From Bacteroidota bacterium (GTDB lineage: Bacteria; Bacteroidota; Bacteroidia; Chitinophagales; Saprospiraceae), in NCBI GenBank assembly GCA_030147525.1, contig JASBVF010000007.1:282488-346487 (forward strand): DNA of 64,000 bases, in the 5' to 3' direction. The translations under genes were made by a program, and so were the position numbers. The notes beneath the pieces are model-generated. The model was not told the DNA's origin. It saw nothing but the letters and a program-made list of their open reading frames with translations, and ran no database searches. Position 1 is the stretch's first letter, and each line of letters opens with the position of its first letter. Positions 8,318-17,807 of the stretch are shown piece after piece.

Positions 8318-8896
8318 TCAGCTCTTTTTTTCAAGAATTCTTGCTCTTAGCCTGCTTAAAGATTGAGGCTTGATACCAAGATAGCTCGCTAATTGGTGTT
8401 GTGGAACACGTTGAATAAGGTCCGGTCTTTTTTCTACTAAATTAAGGTATCGTTGTTCAGGTGAAGAAGTCTTAAACTCGTCAAAGTCTATTCGTTGTTT
8501 GGCTAAAAGTTCTTCGGACAATATCCTGCACATGGTTTCAAACTTCGGAAATTTTTGGTTTAATTCTGCTTCCATATCAGAGTTTGAAATCAGGAGGATA
8601 CAGTCTTCTATACAACTTACATAGTATTCAGACGGAGTTTTGCTGATTACACAAGGGGGTGTCAAAGCTTCCATTTCTGTGTAGAAAGCGGTAGTTTTTT
8701 CTTCTCCGTCTAACACATAATAGGTGCGAATACAGCCTTTCAGTACAAAGTAGCTCTCTTTCGATTTTTGTCCTTCTTTGAGTAAAGTCGTCCCTTTTTT
8801 TACCGAGCGGAATATGTCTAAAGAAACGATTGCGTTCTTCTCATCTTCTGTCAGAGAAACGTATTTTGATATAAAGTCAAATAGTGTGTCTTGCAT
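8318..8896 (-). CDS. Crp/Fnr-family transcriptional regulator
   Basis: 192 residues: cyclic-nucleotide-binding-like beta-roll (residues ~20-125; VKKGTTLLKEGQKSKESYFVLKG pattern) followed by a helix-turn-helix near the C-terminus (VPQHQLASYLGIKPQSLSRLR). This short form is common in Bacteroidota, where it usually lacks the residues for cAMP binding; the effector is unknown. It heads a co-directional pair with the barrel gene at 7607. A duplicated relic of its 3' end lies at 7469-7570. Confidence 0.9.
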   Translation of the reverse strand: MQDTLFDFISKYVSLTEDEKNAIVSLDIFRSVKKGTTLLKEGQKSKESYFVLKGCIRTYYVLDGEEKTTAFYTEMEALTPPCVISKTPSEYYVSCIEDCILLISNSDMEAELNQKFPKFETMCRILSEELLAKQRIDFDEFKTSSPEQRYLNLVEKRPDLIQRVPQHQLASYLGIKPQSLSRLRARILEKKS

Positions 8897-9285
8897 TGTT
8901 TTTTAATATTGTTGTTGTCGTTTGTTGCACTTGCAACCAACGTTTCGGGGCTTTGTGTTCGGGCGAGTTTTGAAGCACAAAACTGTCAACCAGCCATTTA
9001 GCCATTCAAGCCCCTTTTTCAATGGCTTGCCCTCGGCACGCCTTCTACTGCAAAGCTAGGCTCATTCATCAAAATCTGAACCTCTCTGCCAACTATTTCA
9101 GCGACCCATCAAAAAGGATACGGGCATTTCACTGCAGGAGTATCTGCAATGACTCATCCTTCACAGGTTATCCCGCCCCAACCCCCAACTTTTACATCTC
9201 CTTTACAACCTTTTACACCCAAAATTCGCTTTCCGTCTTTCCCGCCCGCAACTTTGCCCCATTATTTCACAAAAAAATAAAACTC
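8897..9285. other. 389-bp intergenic region with an AraC relic
   Basis: Between the Crp/Fnr gene and the BNR-repeat lipoprotein. It contains an imperfect hairpin around 8949-8988 (gctttgtgttc pairing with gaagcacaaaac) and the decayed AraC fragment at 9076-9152. Nothing else was recognised. Confidence 0.5.
9076..9152 (+). pseudogene. Frameshifted fragment of an AraC-family HTH
   Basis: Reads LNLSANYFSD, then after a one-base loss near 9106, IKKDTGISLQEYLQ followed by a stop. The intact gene at 5764 has LNLSANYFGDLIKKETGKPAQEYLQ at the matching place. Only ~77 bp survive. It is a relic of a second AraC gene of the same subtype as 5764. Confidence 0.8.
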
Positions 9286-10299
9286 ATGCGCAGTTTACAC
9301 CTTGCTTTTTCGCTCATTTTAGTAACCCTTTTTGGCTGCCAACAGGTACAGGAAAATGGCTTGCCACTGGCCGTCGGACTTTCCTTTTCATCCAATACCG
9401 CCAAAGCTGAATGTGTCAAGCCAGTCGCCAACAACATCATTTTCCAATCCGCAGACGGCGGGCAGACGTGGCAGGACATCAGCGCCGGGCTACCCGAAGG
9501 TTTGCAGGCACAGCGGTTTTTTGCAAGTGACGACGAGCTTTTTTTAGGTGCTGAAAATGGCGATTATTACAGCAGCACAGCAGCCATGACCCCGGTTTGG
9601 GACAAAGAGAATTCCCTGAACCCCCAGAGCATCATCGTCTCCGCTGGTTCTGCGGGTGTATTTGCGCTCAGCTATAGCAGTGGTTTTTCCCAAAAACTAA
9701 ACGGCACGGATATCTGGATGCCCATGTTCACGAACTTCAAGGAGCGTTCGTTGCACAATGTTTTTGAGGCAAAGGACGGCGCTATTTTCATCGGCTGCGA
9801 AAACGGCCTTTTCAAATCTTCTGATGGTGGAACGACATGGCGGCAGGTCGTGGAGAATGGTTGGGTGTATCATATCGTGGAGTCCAACGGCGTATTGCTA
9901 TGCACGAACCAGGGGGGCATCCTGCGCTCCACCGACGGCGGCGAAAATTGGGACGTGGTGATTTACGAAGGCGGTGTAGGCATCGCCGTGGAAGTCATCG
10001 AGGGCGGGTTCGCTGCCATTACCTATAACACCAAATCGGAGGCCCGGCGGATTCGTACCTCCACCGACGGTGGGAAATCATGGCACGCCATTGATGCCGT
10101 CCTGCCGCCGTCCATGCTCATTTCTTCCATCAAACAGGTGGATGAGTACTTGCTTTGCGGCCACCCTGACGGCATTTTCCGATCCGCCGACAAGGGTAAA
10201 ACATGGGAACTCCTGAAGCCCTCTATCGGGAAAAAAGTGTTCAATCTTTCCGTTTCCGGGAAGGTGGTTTATGCAGTGGCGATGGATGGGGGGTGTTGA
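9286..10299 (+). CDS. Lipoprotein with BNR/Asp-box (sialidase-type) propeller repeats
   Basis: 337 residues from the ATG at 9286, which gives a lipoprotein signal (MRSLHLAFSLILVTLFGC). At least five Asp-box motifs follow (SADGGQTW, SSDGGTTW, STDGGENW, STDGGKSW, SADKGKTW), the mark of BNR/Ycf48-like beta-propellers. The longer frame from 9022 runs through the AraC relic and is rejected. Such proteins bind or scaffold at the cell surface; no catalytic residues can be assigned. Its 3' end faces the GH3 gene across a shared terminator. Confidence 0.85.
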   Translation: MRSLHLAFSLILVTLFGCQQVQENGLPLAVGLSFSSNTAKAECVKPVANNIIFQSADGGQTWQDISAGLPEGLQAQRFFASDDELFLGAENGDYYSSTAAMTPVWDKENSLNPQSIIVSAGSAGVFALSYSSGFSQKLNGTDIWMPMFTNFKERSLHNVFEAKDGAIFIGCENGLFKSSDGGTTWRQVVENGWVYHIVESNGVLLCTNQGGILRSTDGGENWDVVIYEGGVGIAVEVIEGGFAAITYNTKSEARRIRTSTDGGKSWHAIDAVLPPSMLISSIKQVDEYLLCGHPDGIFRSADKGKTWELLKPSIGKKVFNLSVSGKVVYAVAMDGGC

Positions 10300-10356
10300 G
10301 GGGCGTGCTGGCAAAAGCAAAAGGTTAAACAGACCCGCACCGATTTCCCATTTTCA

Positions 10357-10393
10357 ACGACGCCGGCGAGTTCTCAAATCCCTCGCCGGCGTC
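10357..10393. terminator. Hairpin between convergent genes
   Basis: Perfect 13-bp GC-rich arms (10357-10369, 10381-10393; cgacgccggcgag) with an 11-nt loop, between the BNR lipoprotein and the GH3 gene. The plus strand lacks a strong T tract. Confidence 0.65.
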
Positions 10394-10419
10394 GTAATGA
10401 AGTTTCCTTACAAAGCTAT

Positions 10420-12834
10420 TTATCTCCCAATTTCAACCTCTTTCGAAGCCCTGATATCCCTCGAAGAAGCACCGCATTTCACCGTATACAAGCCATTTTC
10501 CAGTTTCCAGTCTGCACTGCCCTCGTCCCAATAGCGCAGATCGGCGACAGGGATTGCGAACGTCAGGCTCTCCGTTTCGCCGGGAGCCAGTTGACGGGTT
10601 TTACCAAAAGCTTTCAACTCCTGCGTTGCCCGGTCGATGGCGGAGTTAGGTTTTGAAACGTACAGTTGCACCACCTCTTTCCCGGCCTGCGTGCCCGTGT
10701 TTTTTATGGACAATGAAACCTGGAGGGTGTCATTTTTCAAAACCGCATCCATATTGCCATATTCAAAACTGGTGTACGACAACCCAAACCCGAACGGATA
10801 GGACACCTCCAGATTGGCTTTGTCGAAATGCCGGTAGCCCACGTAAATCCCTTCCTCGTAGTGGGTGAAATCCTTGTTTTTGACCTTGTCCTTCTCTGGT
10901 TTTGGCTTCGCAAACAACATGGATGTCATATTCATCGGCTCGCCGTCCAGCGGAAAGTTGGCGTTGGAGGCATGGTCGTTCAAATGGACGGGGAACGTCA
11001 TCGGCAGTTTCCCGCTCGGGTTGACCTTTCCGCTGAGGATGTCAGCGACGGAATTGCCGCCTTCCTGCCCGCCCTGCCATGCGCACAGAATGGCGTCGGG
11101 TTGCGCTTTCCAGGATGCCGTTTCAATCACGCCGCCGATGTTCAAGACGACGGCTACCTTTTTTCCGGCTTGATGAAATGCTTCGCAAACCTGCTTGATC
11201 ATGTCAATTTCCTGTTGCGTCAGCAAAAAGTCATTCGCTTCGACCCGGTCGCCGCCCTCGCCGCTGTTCCTGCCGATTGTGATGATTCCGGCGTCAGCAC
11301 TGCCCACAATTTCCTGTATCATTTCGGCGGAATAAACGATTTGAGGCGGGTTGTAAGGTTTAAACATGGCTTCCATTCCCTGTGGCCGGATGAAGGCTTC
11401 TTTGTTGGCGGCTTTGTGGGTTTCAAAAGCATTTTTGGCTATCTCGTTCACGGTAAAACCCGCATTTTTCAGGCCCTCTTCGAGTGAAACGGCATAAGCC
11501 TCGTTCACGTCGCCGGAGCCGGTGCCACCCACGATGAAATCGTAAGAGGTGACGCCGAACAGGGCCACATTTTTACCGGCCTGCAAGGGTAGAGCGCCCT
11601 CATTTTTCAATAAAACCATGCCCTCGGAAGCGGACTGCCGGGTGATTTCGGCGTGTGCTTTCAGGTCGGGGTTGTTCCCGAATTGGTAGTTCTGCATTTT
11701 CTTCGATGCCAGGATCAATTTCAGGATGCGCTTCACGGAGGTATCGATGGCTTCCATGGACAATTCGCCGTTTTGCTGGGCTTTTATCAATGCATCCCAT
11801 TGCCTTTTGGTGCCCGGTTCCAGCAGGTCGTTGCCGGCGCTGATCTGGGCAGGAGCGTTTTGCCCGCCAAACCAGTCAGACATTACCAGGCCCTGAAAAC
11901 CCCAGTCCCCTCTCAAAACATCCGTGCACAGCCGCCTGCTTTCCGTGACGTAGGTGCCATTCACGAGGTTATAGGAAGACATGATCGTCCACGGCTGCGA
12001 TTTTTTCACGATGATTTCAAAACCTTTCAGGTAAATCTCCCGCAAGGCTCGCTCGGAAACGATAGCGTCGTTAAAAGTCCGGTTCGTCTCCTGGTTGTTG
12101 GCGACAAAATGCTTGACGGACGTGCCTACGCCATTCGACTCGATGCCGTTGACCATGGCCGCCCCGATTTCGCCGGTCAGCACGGGGTCTTCCGAGTAGT
12201 ATTCGAAATTCCGGCCGCAAAGCGGGTGGCGGTGGATGTTGGCGCCCGGCCCGAGTATCACGTCGATGCCGTATTCCAGCGCTTCGTTGCCCATTGCATT
12301 GCCCACGTTTTCAACCAAATCCACGTTCCATGTCGAAGACAGCAAAGTGCCGATGGGGAAGGCCGTGCAGTAATAAGTCCGGTCTTCGCCCTTGCGTTTC
12401 GGCTCGATGCGCAAGCCCGCCGGGCCGTCCGACAGATAGACCGTCGGGATGCCCAGCCGGGGAGTCGGGACGATGGTGCCCACAGCGCCGGCGATGCCCT
12501 CTCCCGGTTCGGCCCTGCCCATGGCCGAGGCCAGGCCAGAGCCTTTAAGCAGGTGGATTTTTTCTTCGAGGGTCATCTGCGAAAGCAGGTCGTCCGCCCG
12601 TTCTTCGATGGTCCGGCGGTCATCTTCGTAGATGTCGAGTTGGCCGTTGCCGTTGCGGTCGAGGAAGGTGTAGCCGTCCACCGTGATCTCTTTCAGATCG
12701 AGGTTTTCGGCGTAGTCCTTTTCAAAATTGAGGAAAGTTGACTTTAGGTACATCCAGCCGCCGAAGCCGGCAATGGCCGCCAGTACGATGAGGGAACCCA
12801 GTATGATTCCGGTCCATTTCAGAAACTTTTTCAT
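10420..12834 (-). CDS. Glycoside hydrolase family 3 beta-glucosidase
   Basis: 804 residues from the ATG at 12834, which starts a membrane-anchor/signal segment (WTGIILGSLIVLAAIAGFGG). The catalytic (alpha/beta)8 domain shows PRLGIPTVYLSDGPAG, KHFVANNQETNR and the nucleophile region GLVMSDWFGG (Asp). The beta-sandwich domain follows (EGMVLLKNEGALPL) and a C-terminal fibronectin-like domain begins near YPFGFGLSYTSFEY. Before the catalytic domain there is an EF-hand-like Ca-binding loop (DRNGNGQLDIYED), frequent in Bacteroidota GH3 enzymes. Family activity is hydrolysis of terminal beta-glucosides or xylosides. It diverges from the Nudix-type regulator at 13075, a likely controller. Confidence 0.93.
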   Translation of the reverse strand: MKKFLKWTGIILGSLIVLAAIAGFGGWMYLKSTFLNFEKDYAENLDLKEITVDGYTFLDRNGNGQLDIYEDDRRTIEERADDLLSQMTLEEKIHLLKGSGLASAMGRAEPGEGIAGAVGTIVPTPRLGIPTVYLSDGPAGLRIEPKRKGEDRTYYCTAFPIGTLLSSTWNVDLVENVGNAMGNEALEYGIDVILGPGANIHRHPLCGRNFEYYSEDPVLTGEIGAAMVNGIESNGVGTSVKHFVANNQETNRTFNDAIVSERALREIYLKGFEIIVKKSQPWTIMSSYNLVNGTYVTESRRLCTDVLRGDWGFQGLVMSDWFGGQNAPAQISAGNDLLEPGTKRQWDALIKAQQNGELSMEAIDTSVKRILKLILASKKMQNYQFGNNPDLKAHAEITRQSASEGMVLLKNEGALPLQAGKNVALFGVTSYDFIVGGTGSGDVNEAYAVSLEEGLKNAGFTVNEIAKNAFETHKAANKEAFIRPQGMEAMFKPYNPPQIVYSAEMIQEIVGSADAGIITIGRNSGEGGDRVEANDFLLTQQEIDMIKQVCEAFHQAGKKVAVVLNIGGVIETASWKAQPDAILCAWQGGQEGGNSVADILSGKVNPSGKLPMTFPVHLNDHASNANFPLDGEPMNMTSMLFAKPKPEKDKVKNKDFTHYEEGIYVGYRHFDKANLEVSYPFGFGLSYTSFEYGNMDAVLKNDTLQVSLSIKNTGTQAGKEVVQLYVSKPNSAIDRATQELKAFGKTRQLAPGETESLTFAIPVADLRYWDEGSADWKLENGLYTVKCGASSRDIRASKEVEIGR

Positions 12835-12851
12835 GTGCTTGAAATATGGCC

Positions 12852-12984
12852 GTTTACCTCCCTTGTCATCGCCGAAGGCGAACTGCAATGTCACGCTGGC
12901 TGTGCCTAGAGCTGAAAATCACACTTCTTACAGCCCTTTTTACTTAGCAGGTCGCCTTCGGCGATGACAAGGCGAGGAGTAAAC
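12852..12984. repeat. MITE-like inverted repeat in divergent promoter
   Basis: Perfect 21-bp arms (12861-12881 and 12952-12972; ccttgtcatcgccgaaggcg plus one base) 70 bp apart, with outer gtttac/gtaaac flanks at 12852 and 12979. The arms contain a smaller cgccgaaggcg palindrome. It lies between the GH3 gene and the Nudix-type regulator. It resembles the dispersed gtcatcgc-type palindromic repeats found in many genomes; no transposase is nearby. Confidence 0.75.
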
Positions 12985-13000
12985 ATTTAGCTTGAAATTA

Positions 13001-13021
13001 TTTGTGTCAAATCGCCACAAA
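13001..13021. promoter_or_regulatory. Predicted operator 1 of the Nudix-type regulator
   Basis: TTTGTG-N9-CACAAA. Same half-sites and same spacing as the palindrome at 13037-13059, centre-to-centre 37 bp. Position between the divergent GH3 and regulator genes suggests control of both. Confidence 0.55.
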
Positions 13022-13036
13022 CCTAATAAAAATTAT

Positions 13037-13059
13037 ATTTGTGGCAAAATGTCACAAAT
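13037..13059. promoter_or_regulatory. Predicted operator 2 overlapping the regulator promoter
   Basis: ATTTGTG-N9-CACAAAT, with arms extending to nine matched bases (ATATTTGTG / CACAAATAT). It overlaps TATATTTG (13034-13041), a fit to the -7 consensus TAnnTTTG, and ends 15 bp before the ATG at 13075. Binding here would block the regulator's own promoter. Confidence 0.6.
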
Positions 13060-13074
13060 ATTTATTTTTGCCGC

Positions 13075-13818
13075 ATGGATACACTACAATTTCTGGAACA
13101 GGGCGCAGACCATTACCTGCCCAATTTGTCTATCGACCTCGTCATCATCGGGTACGAGGACCATCAACTCAAGTGCCTTTTGCTAAAAATAGGGGGCAAA
13201 TGGCTGCTGCCCGGCGGGTACATCGGAAGAGAGGAAGCCGTGACGGATGCTGCCGTCCGGATTTTGAGTGAGCGCACGGGCCTGGAAGACCCGCACCTGA
13301 AATTTTTGCAGGTTTTTGGCGATGGCAACCGGCGGTTTACCCGTGAATTCAGCGATTATTTTAAAAAAACCGGGCAGAAATGGAGCGAAGATTCCTGGTT
13401 GAATGCCCGTTTCGTGACGCTGGCCTACTACTCCCTGGTTGACATTGCGAATACTTTTCCCGCCGTCCATCACCTCGATGAAGCTTTCGGTTGGTTCAAT
13501 TTCGACGACCTGCCCCCCATGTGGATGGACCACCAAGCCATCGTGCTGGAAGCCCGCAACCGCCTGAAAGAAGACATCAAACACGAAGAAATCACCCATA
13601 AATTACTCCCGGCTCCATTCACCATGCCGGAACTCCACCAACTTCACGAAATGATTCTGGAGACGAAACTGGACCGCAGCCGTTTTCAAAAAAAGATGCT
13701 GGCGTCGGGGATGTTCGAGCGGTTGCCGAAGCGGAGGCAGGAGATGCCGGGGAGTAATCCGTTTCAGTACCGGGTGAAAAAACAGGTCGCAGAAGACCCG
13801 GATATGGACGGCGATTAA
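13075..13818 (+). CDS. Degenerate-Nudix transcriptional regulator (NrtR/AraR type)
   Basis: 247 residues. Residues ~15-150 are a Nudix fold whose Nudix box is degenerate: GGYIGREEAVTDAAVRILSE has R-I-L-S-E-R in place of the catalytic R-E-x-x-E-E, so hydrolase activity is unlikely. The C-terminal ~90 residues match the winged-helix region of NrtR-like regulators (LLPAPFTMPELHQLHEMIL, LDRSRFQKKMLASGMFE). In Bacteroides this group includes the arabinose repressor AraR; others control NAD or sugar genes. Two identical-spacing palindromes precede it. The neighbouring GH3 gene points to a sugar effector (inference). ATG at 13075 chosen because the upstream one lies in the operator. Confidence 0.88.
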   Translation: MDTLQFLEQGADHYLPNLSIDLVIIGYEDHQLKCLLLKIGGKWLLPGGYIGREEAVTDAAVRILSERTGLEDPHLKFLQVFGDGNRRFTREFSDYFKKTGQKWSEDSWLNARFVTLAYYSLVDIANTFPAVHHLDEAFGWFNFDDLPPMWMDHQAIVLEARNRLKEDIKHEEITHKLLPAPFTMPELHQLHEMILETKLDRSRFQKKMLASGMFERLPKRRQEMPGSNPFQYRVKKQVAEDPDMDGD

Positions 13819-13892
13819 CAATATAAATTCAAAGCCCTGCCGACATCGCCATCGCCTCCGGATAGTATAAAATTATTTAAAATCCAGCCCTC

Positions 13893-14897
<1,005 letters not shown>

Positions 14898-14910
14898 TTA
14901 AAATGATATG

Positions 14911-14974
14911 CAAATTTCAAACATTAAATCATGGGAATGCAACGAAAATCAAACGATTGGTTATGATAATCAAA
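14911..14974 (-). promoter_or_regulatory. Predicted AraC-type operator and promoter of aldo/keto reductase
   Basis: Minus strand: TTTGATTATCATA from 14974 and TTTGATTTTCGTT from 14953, 21 bp apart; then GAAATTTG ending at 14911, its TTTG 39 bp after the second half-site. Both half-sites are strong matches. Confidence 0.68.
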
Positions 14975-14981
14975 CATTTTT

Positions 14982-17174
14982 TCAAATATTCAACCAATAC
15001 GTCACCTTCAAATTCACCGACCGGAACCTCGGCCCGAAGTCCCTCGTGTAGTAGTTGTCGTTGTAAACGAGGTACAAATCCGAGAGCTGGGCGAAGCGCC
15101 ATTGCAGGCGGGAGTTGATGCCCAGATTGTCCCGCTGGTTGCTGTACTGCACAATGGTGGACCAGAACAGCGACCTGCTGAACGTGATGTCCAGTCTCGG
15201 CGTCAGCAGCCACAGGTCGGCATCGCTGTAGGGCGCTGGCAGCCGGATACCGTCGTAGTTCAGCGCCAGGCTCATCTGCGCCCAGGGCTGCACCCGGAAG
15301 CCTGCCGTTGCGGCAAAAGAATACTGGTTGCCGTTGAAAAACTCGCCTGCCGTCGCCTCCAGCGAGTAGGTGAGCAGCGAGGTGTTGTTCGAGGTAAACG
15401 AGGCGTTGAACTGGTTGAACGTGTAGCCCTCGTTGGCGGGCAACGGCTCCCCACCGCTGCGGGAGGGGTCGAACGGGAAATTCAGGAAAATATGGTTGTT
15501 GGAAACGGTAGTCGTAAAAACTGCCTGGCTTTTGAAGTTGGCCGTCCATCTGAGATTGTAGATATGGTCGGTCTTCATTAAATCCTGGGTCGGCTTCCAA
15601 AAGAGGATGGATAAAAACCGCACGTTGTGGTTGCTCAATGCGCCTTTTGTTGGATAAAATTTCCGGGTTGCCGCATTTCCCAGCTTCAAGATGTCCCTCC
15701 GGGGCACGAAGCCGAGGTCGGCCCTGAAATCCTCATTGATGTACACCCAGTCCTGTGTGAAAGTCCAGGTTCTTGTGTTGTAGGTGGCGGTTGCCTGCGT
15801 GGAGAGGTTGCCCTTGCTGTCGCCCGGCTGCAGCGATTTGTGGGCGTAGAATTTCCCCGTCCAAATCCCGTCCGCCGAGGCGAGGTTATAGTCGGCGCCG
15901 ATGACCCGGTTGTATTTGTTCCTGTCTTCCAGAAATTCATAATCGCCGAAAGTTTCTCTATTCACCCAGAACACGCCCACGTTGGAGCGGGCGGCTACCT
16001 TGCGCTGCAGGGCCAGCATCATATTGTTGTACGACGGGATTTCATTGTTCGCATCTTCCGCCGTCTGGATGTTCAGGGCGCCAAGCCGCCAGTTTTCGTT
16101 CACTTTTCCGCTCAGGCGGGCGCCGGCCAGTATCTGGTTTTGAATCAAATTGCCGGCGGTGTCCCTTGCCAAACCAATCCTCCGGGAGAAAAACGGGCGG
16201 GCTTCGTTAAAGGAATTGCCAAAATTCTCGAACAGGTCGCTGTTGTCGATGAAAAACTGCCGCTTCTCCGGCAGGCGCAGCTCGAAGCGGGTCAGGTTGG
16301 TGAAAATATCGTCCACTTCCACGTTCGAAAAATCGGGATTCACGGTGAGGTCGAGGTTCATGCCGTTGCCGATGGCGATTTTGGCATCGCCGCCGAATTT
16401 GAATTGGTTGTCCGTTTCATCTGTGGTAAAATCTTTCTGCGTCAATCCGTTGATGTAGGGGATGACCGCAAACGGCGTCCGGGACTTGCCCAGCGGTTTT
16501 TCAAAATGCAACTCGCCCATGAAAGCCAGGTTGGAAAGCTGCTGGTTTTGCGGCACCCGCACCCAGGTCGTCTGCTCGTTGGTCTGCAAATTCCAGCGAT
16601 AGGCCCGGAAGCGCCACTTGGTAGCCCCCTCCTTGAATTTCAGCGAAGTAAACGGAATGGCGACCTCCACGGTGTAGTAGTTGTCGTAGCGTTTTGCCTC
16701 CGCCTGCCACTTGATATCCCAGGTATTATTGAAATCGGCGCCTCCGTCCGCCACCAGTCCCTCCCGCTGCACGCCGTAGGGGGTGATGCCAAAAAAGAAG
16801 GCGTTCGTGCCGTCGTTGAAGGTATCAAACAGCAGCGAAACGTTGTCGTTGGTCGTGCCACCGAAGTCCCGTTTCAAGGTCGCCACCACGTACTTGTCGT
16901 TGGGCGCTTCCGCCCGGAACGCCACGTAAAGGGTAGTCTCACTGTACAAAATCCGGGTTTCCGTCGGGTATTGCGCAAGCACGGAGTCGGAGGGAAAAAA
17001 CTGCCAGAATTCGTTCGCCCGGTCTGCCGTTTCCCAGACCGGCTCGTCCAGCTCGCCGTCAATTTTGATGTCGTCAGTGATGAAACGGGCGGTGAGCTTT
17101 TTCGATGTTTCCTGTGAAAAAAGCGGGAAGGCAAGCAGTGAGAAAACTACGAAATTCAAGTATTTAGCCAGCAT
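14982..17174 (-). CDS. DUF5916 outer-membrane protein with CBM9-like N-terminal domain
   Basis: 730 residues from the ATG at 17174 with a signal peptide (MLAKYLNFVVFSLLAFPLFS). Residues ~30-230 form a carbohydrate-binding-family-9-like beta-sandwich (IDGELDEPVWETADRANEF, DGTNAFFFGITPYGVQREG, WDIKWQAEAKR). The rest is the DUF5916 region, a long series of beta-strands ending in FRSVNLKVTYWLNI, consistent with a C-terminal outer-membrane barrel. Function of the family is not established. It has its own AraC-type operator, which ties it to the aldo/keto reductase and the molybdenum hydroxylase. Confidence 0.9.
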   Translation of the reverse strand: MLAKYLNFVVFSLLAFPLFSQETSKKLTARFITDDIKIDGELDEPVWETADRANEFWQFFPSDSVLAQYPTETRILYSETTLYVAFRAEAPNDKYVVATLKRDFGGTTNDNVSLLFDTFNDGTNAFFFGITPYGVQREGLVADGGADFNNTWDIKWQAEAKRYDNYYTVEVAIPFTSLKFKEGATKWRFRAYRWNLQTNEQTTWVRVPQNQQLSNLAFMGELHFEKPLGKSRTPFAVIPYINGLTQKDFTTDETDNQFKFGGDAKIAIGNGMNLDLTVNPDFSNVEVDDIFTNLTRFELRLPEKRQFFIDNSDLFENFGNSFNEARPFFSRRIGLARDTAGNLIQNQILAGARLSGKVNENWRLGALNIQTAEDANNEIPSYNNMMLALQRKVAARSNVGVFWVNRETFGDYEFLEDRNKYNRVIGADYNLASADGIWTGKFYAHKSLQPGDSKGNLSTQATATYNTRTWTFTQDWVYINEDFRADLGFVPRRDILKLGNAATRKFYPTKGALSNHNVRFLSILFWKPTQDLMKTDHIYNLRWTANFKSQAVFTTTVSNNHIFLNFPFDPSRSGGEPLPANEGYTFNQFNASFTSNNTSLLTYSLEATAGEFFNGNQYSFAATAGFRVQPWAQMSLALNYDGIRLPAPYSDADLWLLTPRLDITFSRSLFWSTIVQYSNQRDNLGINSRLQWRFAQLSDLYLVYNDNYYTRDFGPRFRSVNLKVTYWLNI

Positions 17175-17253
17175 GAGAAATTTGCGTTTGTGCAAAAACT
17201 GAAGGAGGCAAAGAACCTGTGTTAGCCTTCATCAGATTGCATTTTACATGTTA

Positions 17254-17317
17254 CAAAGTTCAGGTGCTGACTTATTTTAAAATAATGAATGTCAAACAGA
17301 AAGCTACGAAAATCAAA
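17254..17317 (-). promoter_or_regulatory. Predicted AraC-type operator and promoter of DUF5916 gene
   Basis: Minus strand: TTTGATTTTCGTA from 17317, TTTGACATTCATTA from 17296 (21 bp), then GAACTTTG ending at 17254 with its TTTG 39 bp after the second half-site. Confidence 0.65.
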
Positions 17318-17404
17318 TAATGGAATAGGATATCCCGTCAGGGCTGCACTCAGACTCAGGCGGCGGTCTGCAAATTGGAAGCAGGGACTGGTGAAAGAGC
17401 CAGG

Positions 17405-17641
17405 CTATTTCACCTCCTCGTAATCAATTTCCTTTGAAGAAAATTCCTGTTTCTGCGTTTTCGGCGAAGTCGCACAGCCCGATGCACCACAACAACCGAC
17501 ATCAAAAATGGCCTGCAATGCAAAAAAGCCGCCGATGGTCAGCAGGAAAAAATCGTTCGTTCTGAAATATTCGGAAATCGCCCAGATTGCGACGCCTGCC
17601 CGGAGTATGCGCATGAAGTGCCAGTTGGAAAGTAAGGTCAT
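17405..17641 (-). CDS. Small membrane protein, YgaP/DUF2892-like
   Basis: 78 residues with two hydrophobic segments (MRILRAGVAIWAISEYF and FLLTIGGFFALQAIFDV) and a Cys-rich turn GCCGASGCA, then a charged tail ending KEIDYEEV. This matches small inner-membrane proteins of Bacteroidota related to the membrane half of YgaP (DUF2892), often near thioredoxin or rhodanese genes. No partner is adjacent here. Function unknown. Confidence 0.75.
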   Translation of the reverse strand: MTLLSNWHFMRILRAGVAIWAISEYFRTNDFFLLTIGGFFALQAIFDVGCCGASGCATSPKTQKQEFSSKEIDYEEVK

Positions 17642-17807
17642 TTTTGAATGATGAATGATAAACCAGGTGCAAACTTAAGTTTGGGTGCCTCTGGATTGCG
17701 TAACAATTATTACATGCAGCAGCATTTGCTCCCTGCGCCAACTTTTGGCATGCGGAGAAAAAGGCCCGGAATTCAGCGTAGATTAGCGGAACAAAAGCAT
17801 CAACGAC

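Noticed and set aside
8930..8990. Possible integron attC-like site (aacgtt plus imperfect hairpin)
   Set aside because: No integrase gene, no second site, and the neighbouring genes do not look like cassettes.
11653..12741. 362-codon plus-strand frame
   Set aside because: Antisense shadow of the GH3 gene, caused by GC-rich third positions.
15627..17117. 496-codon plus-strand frame
   Set aside because: Antisense shadow of the DUF5916 gene.
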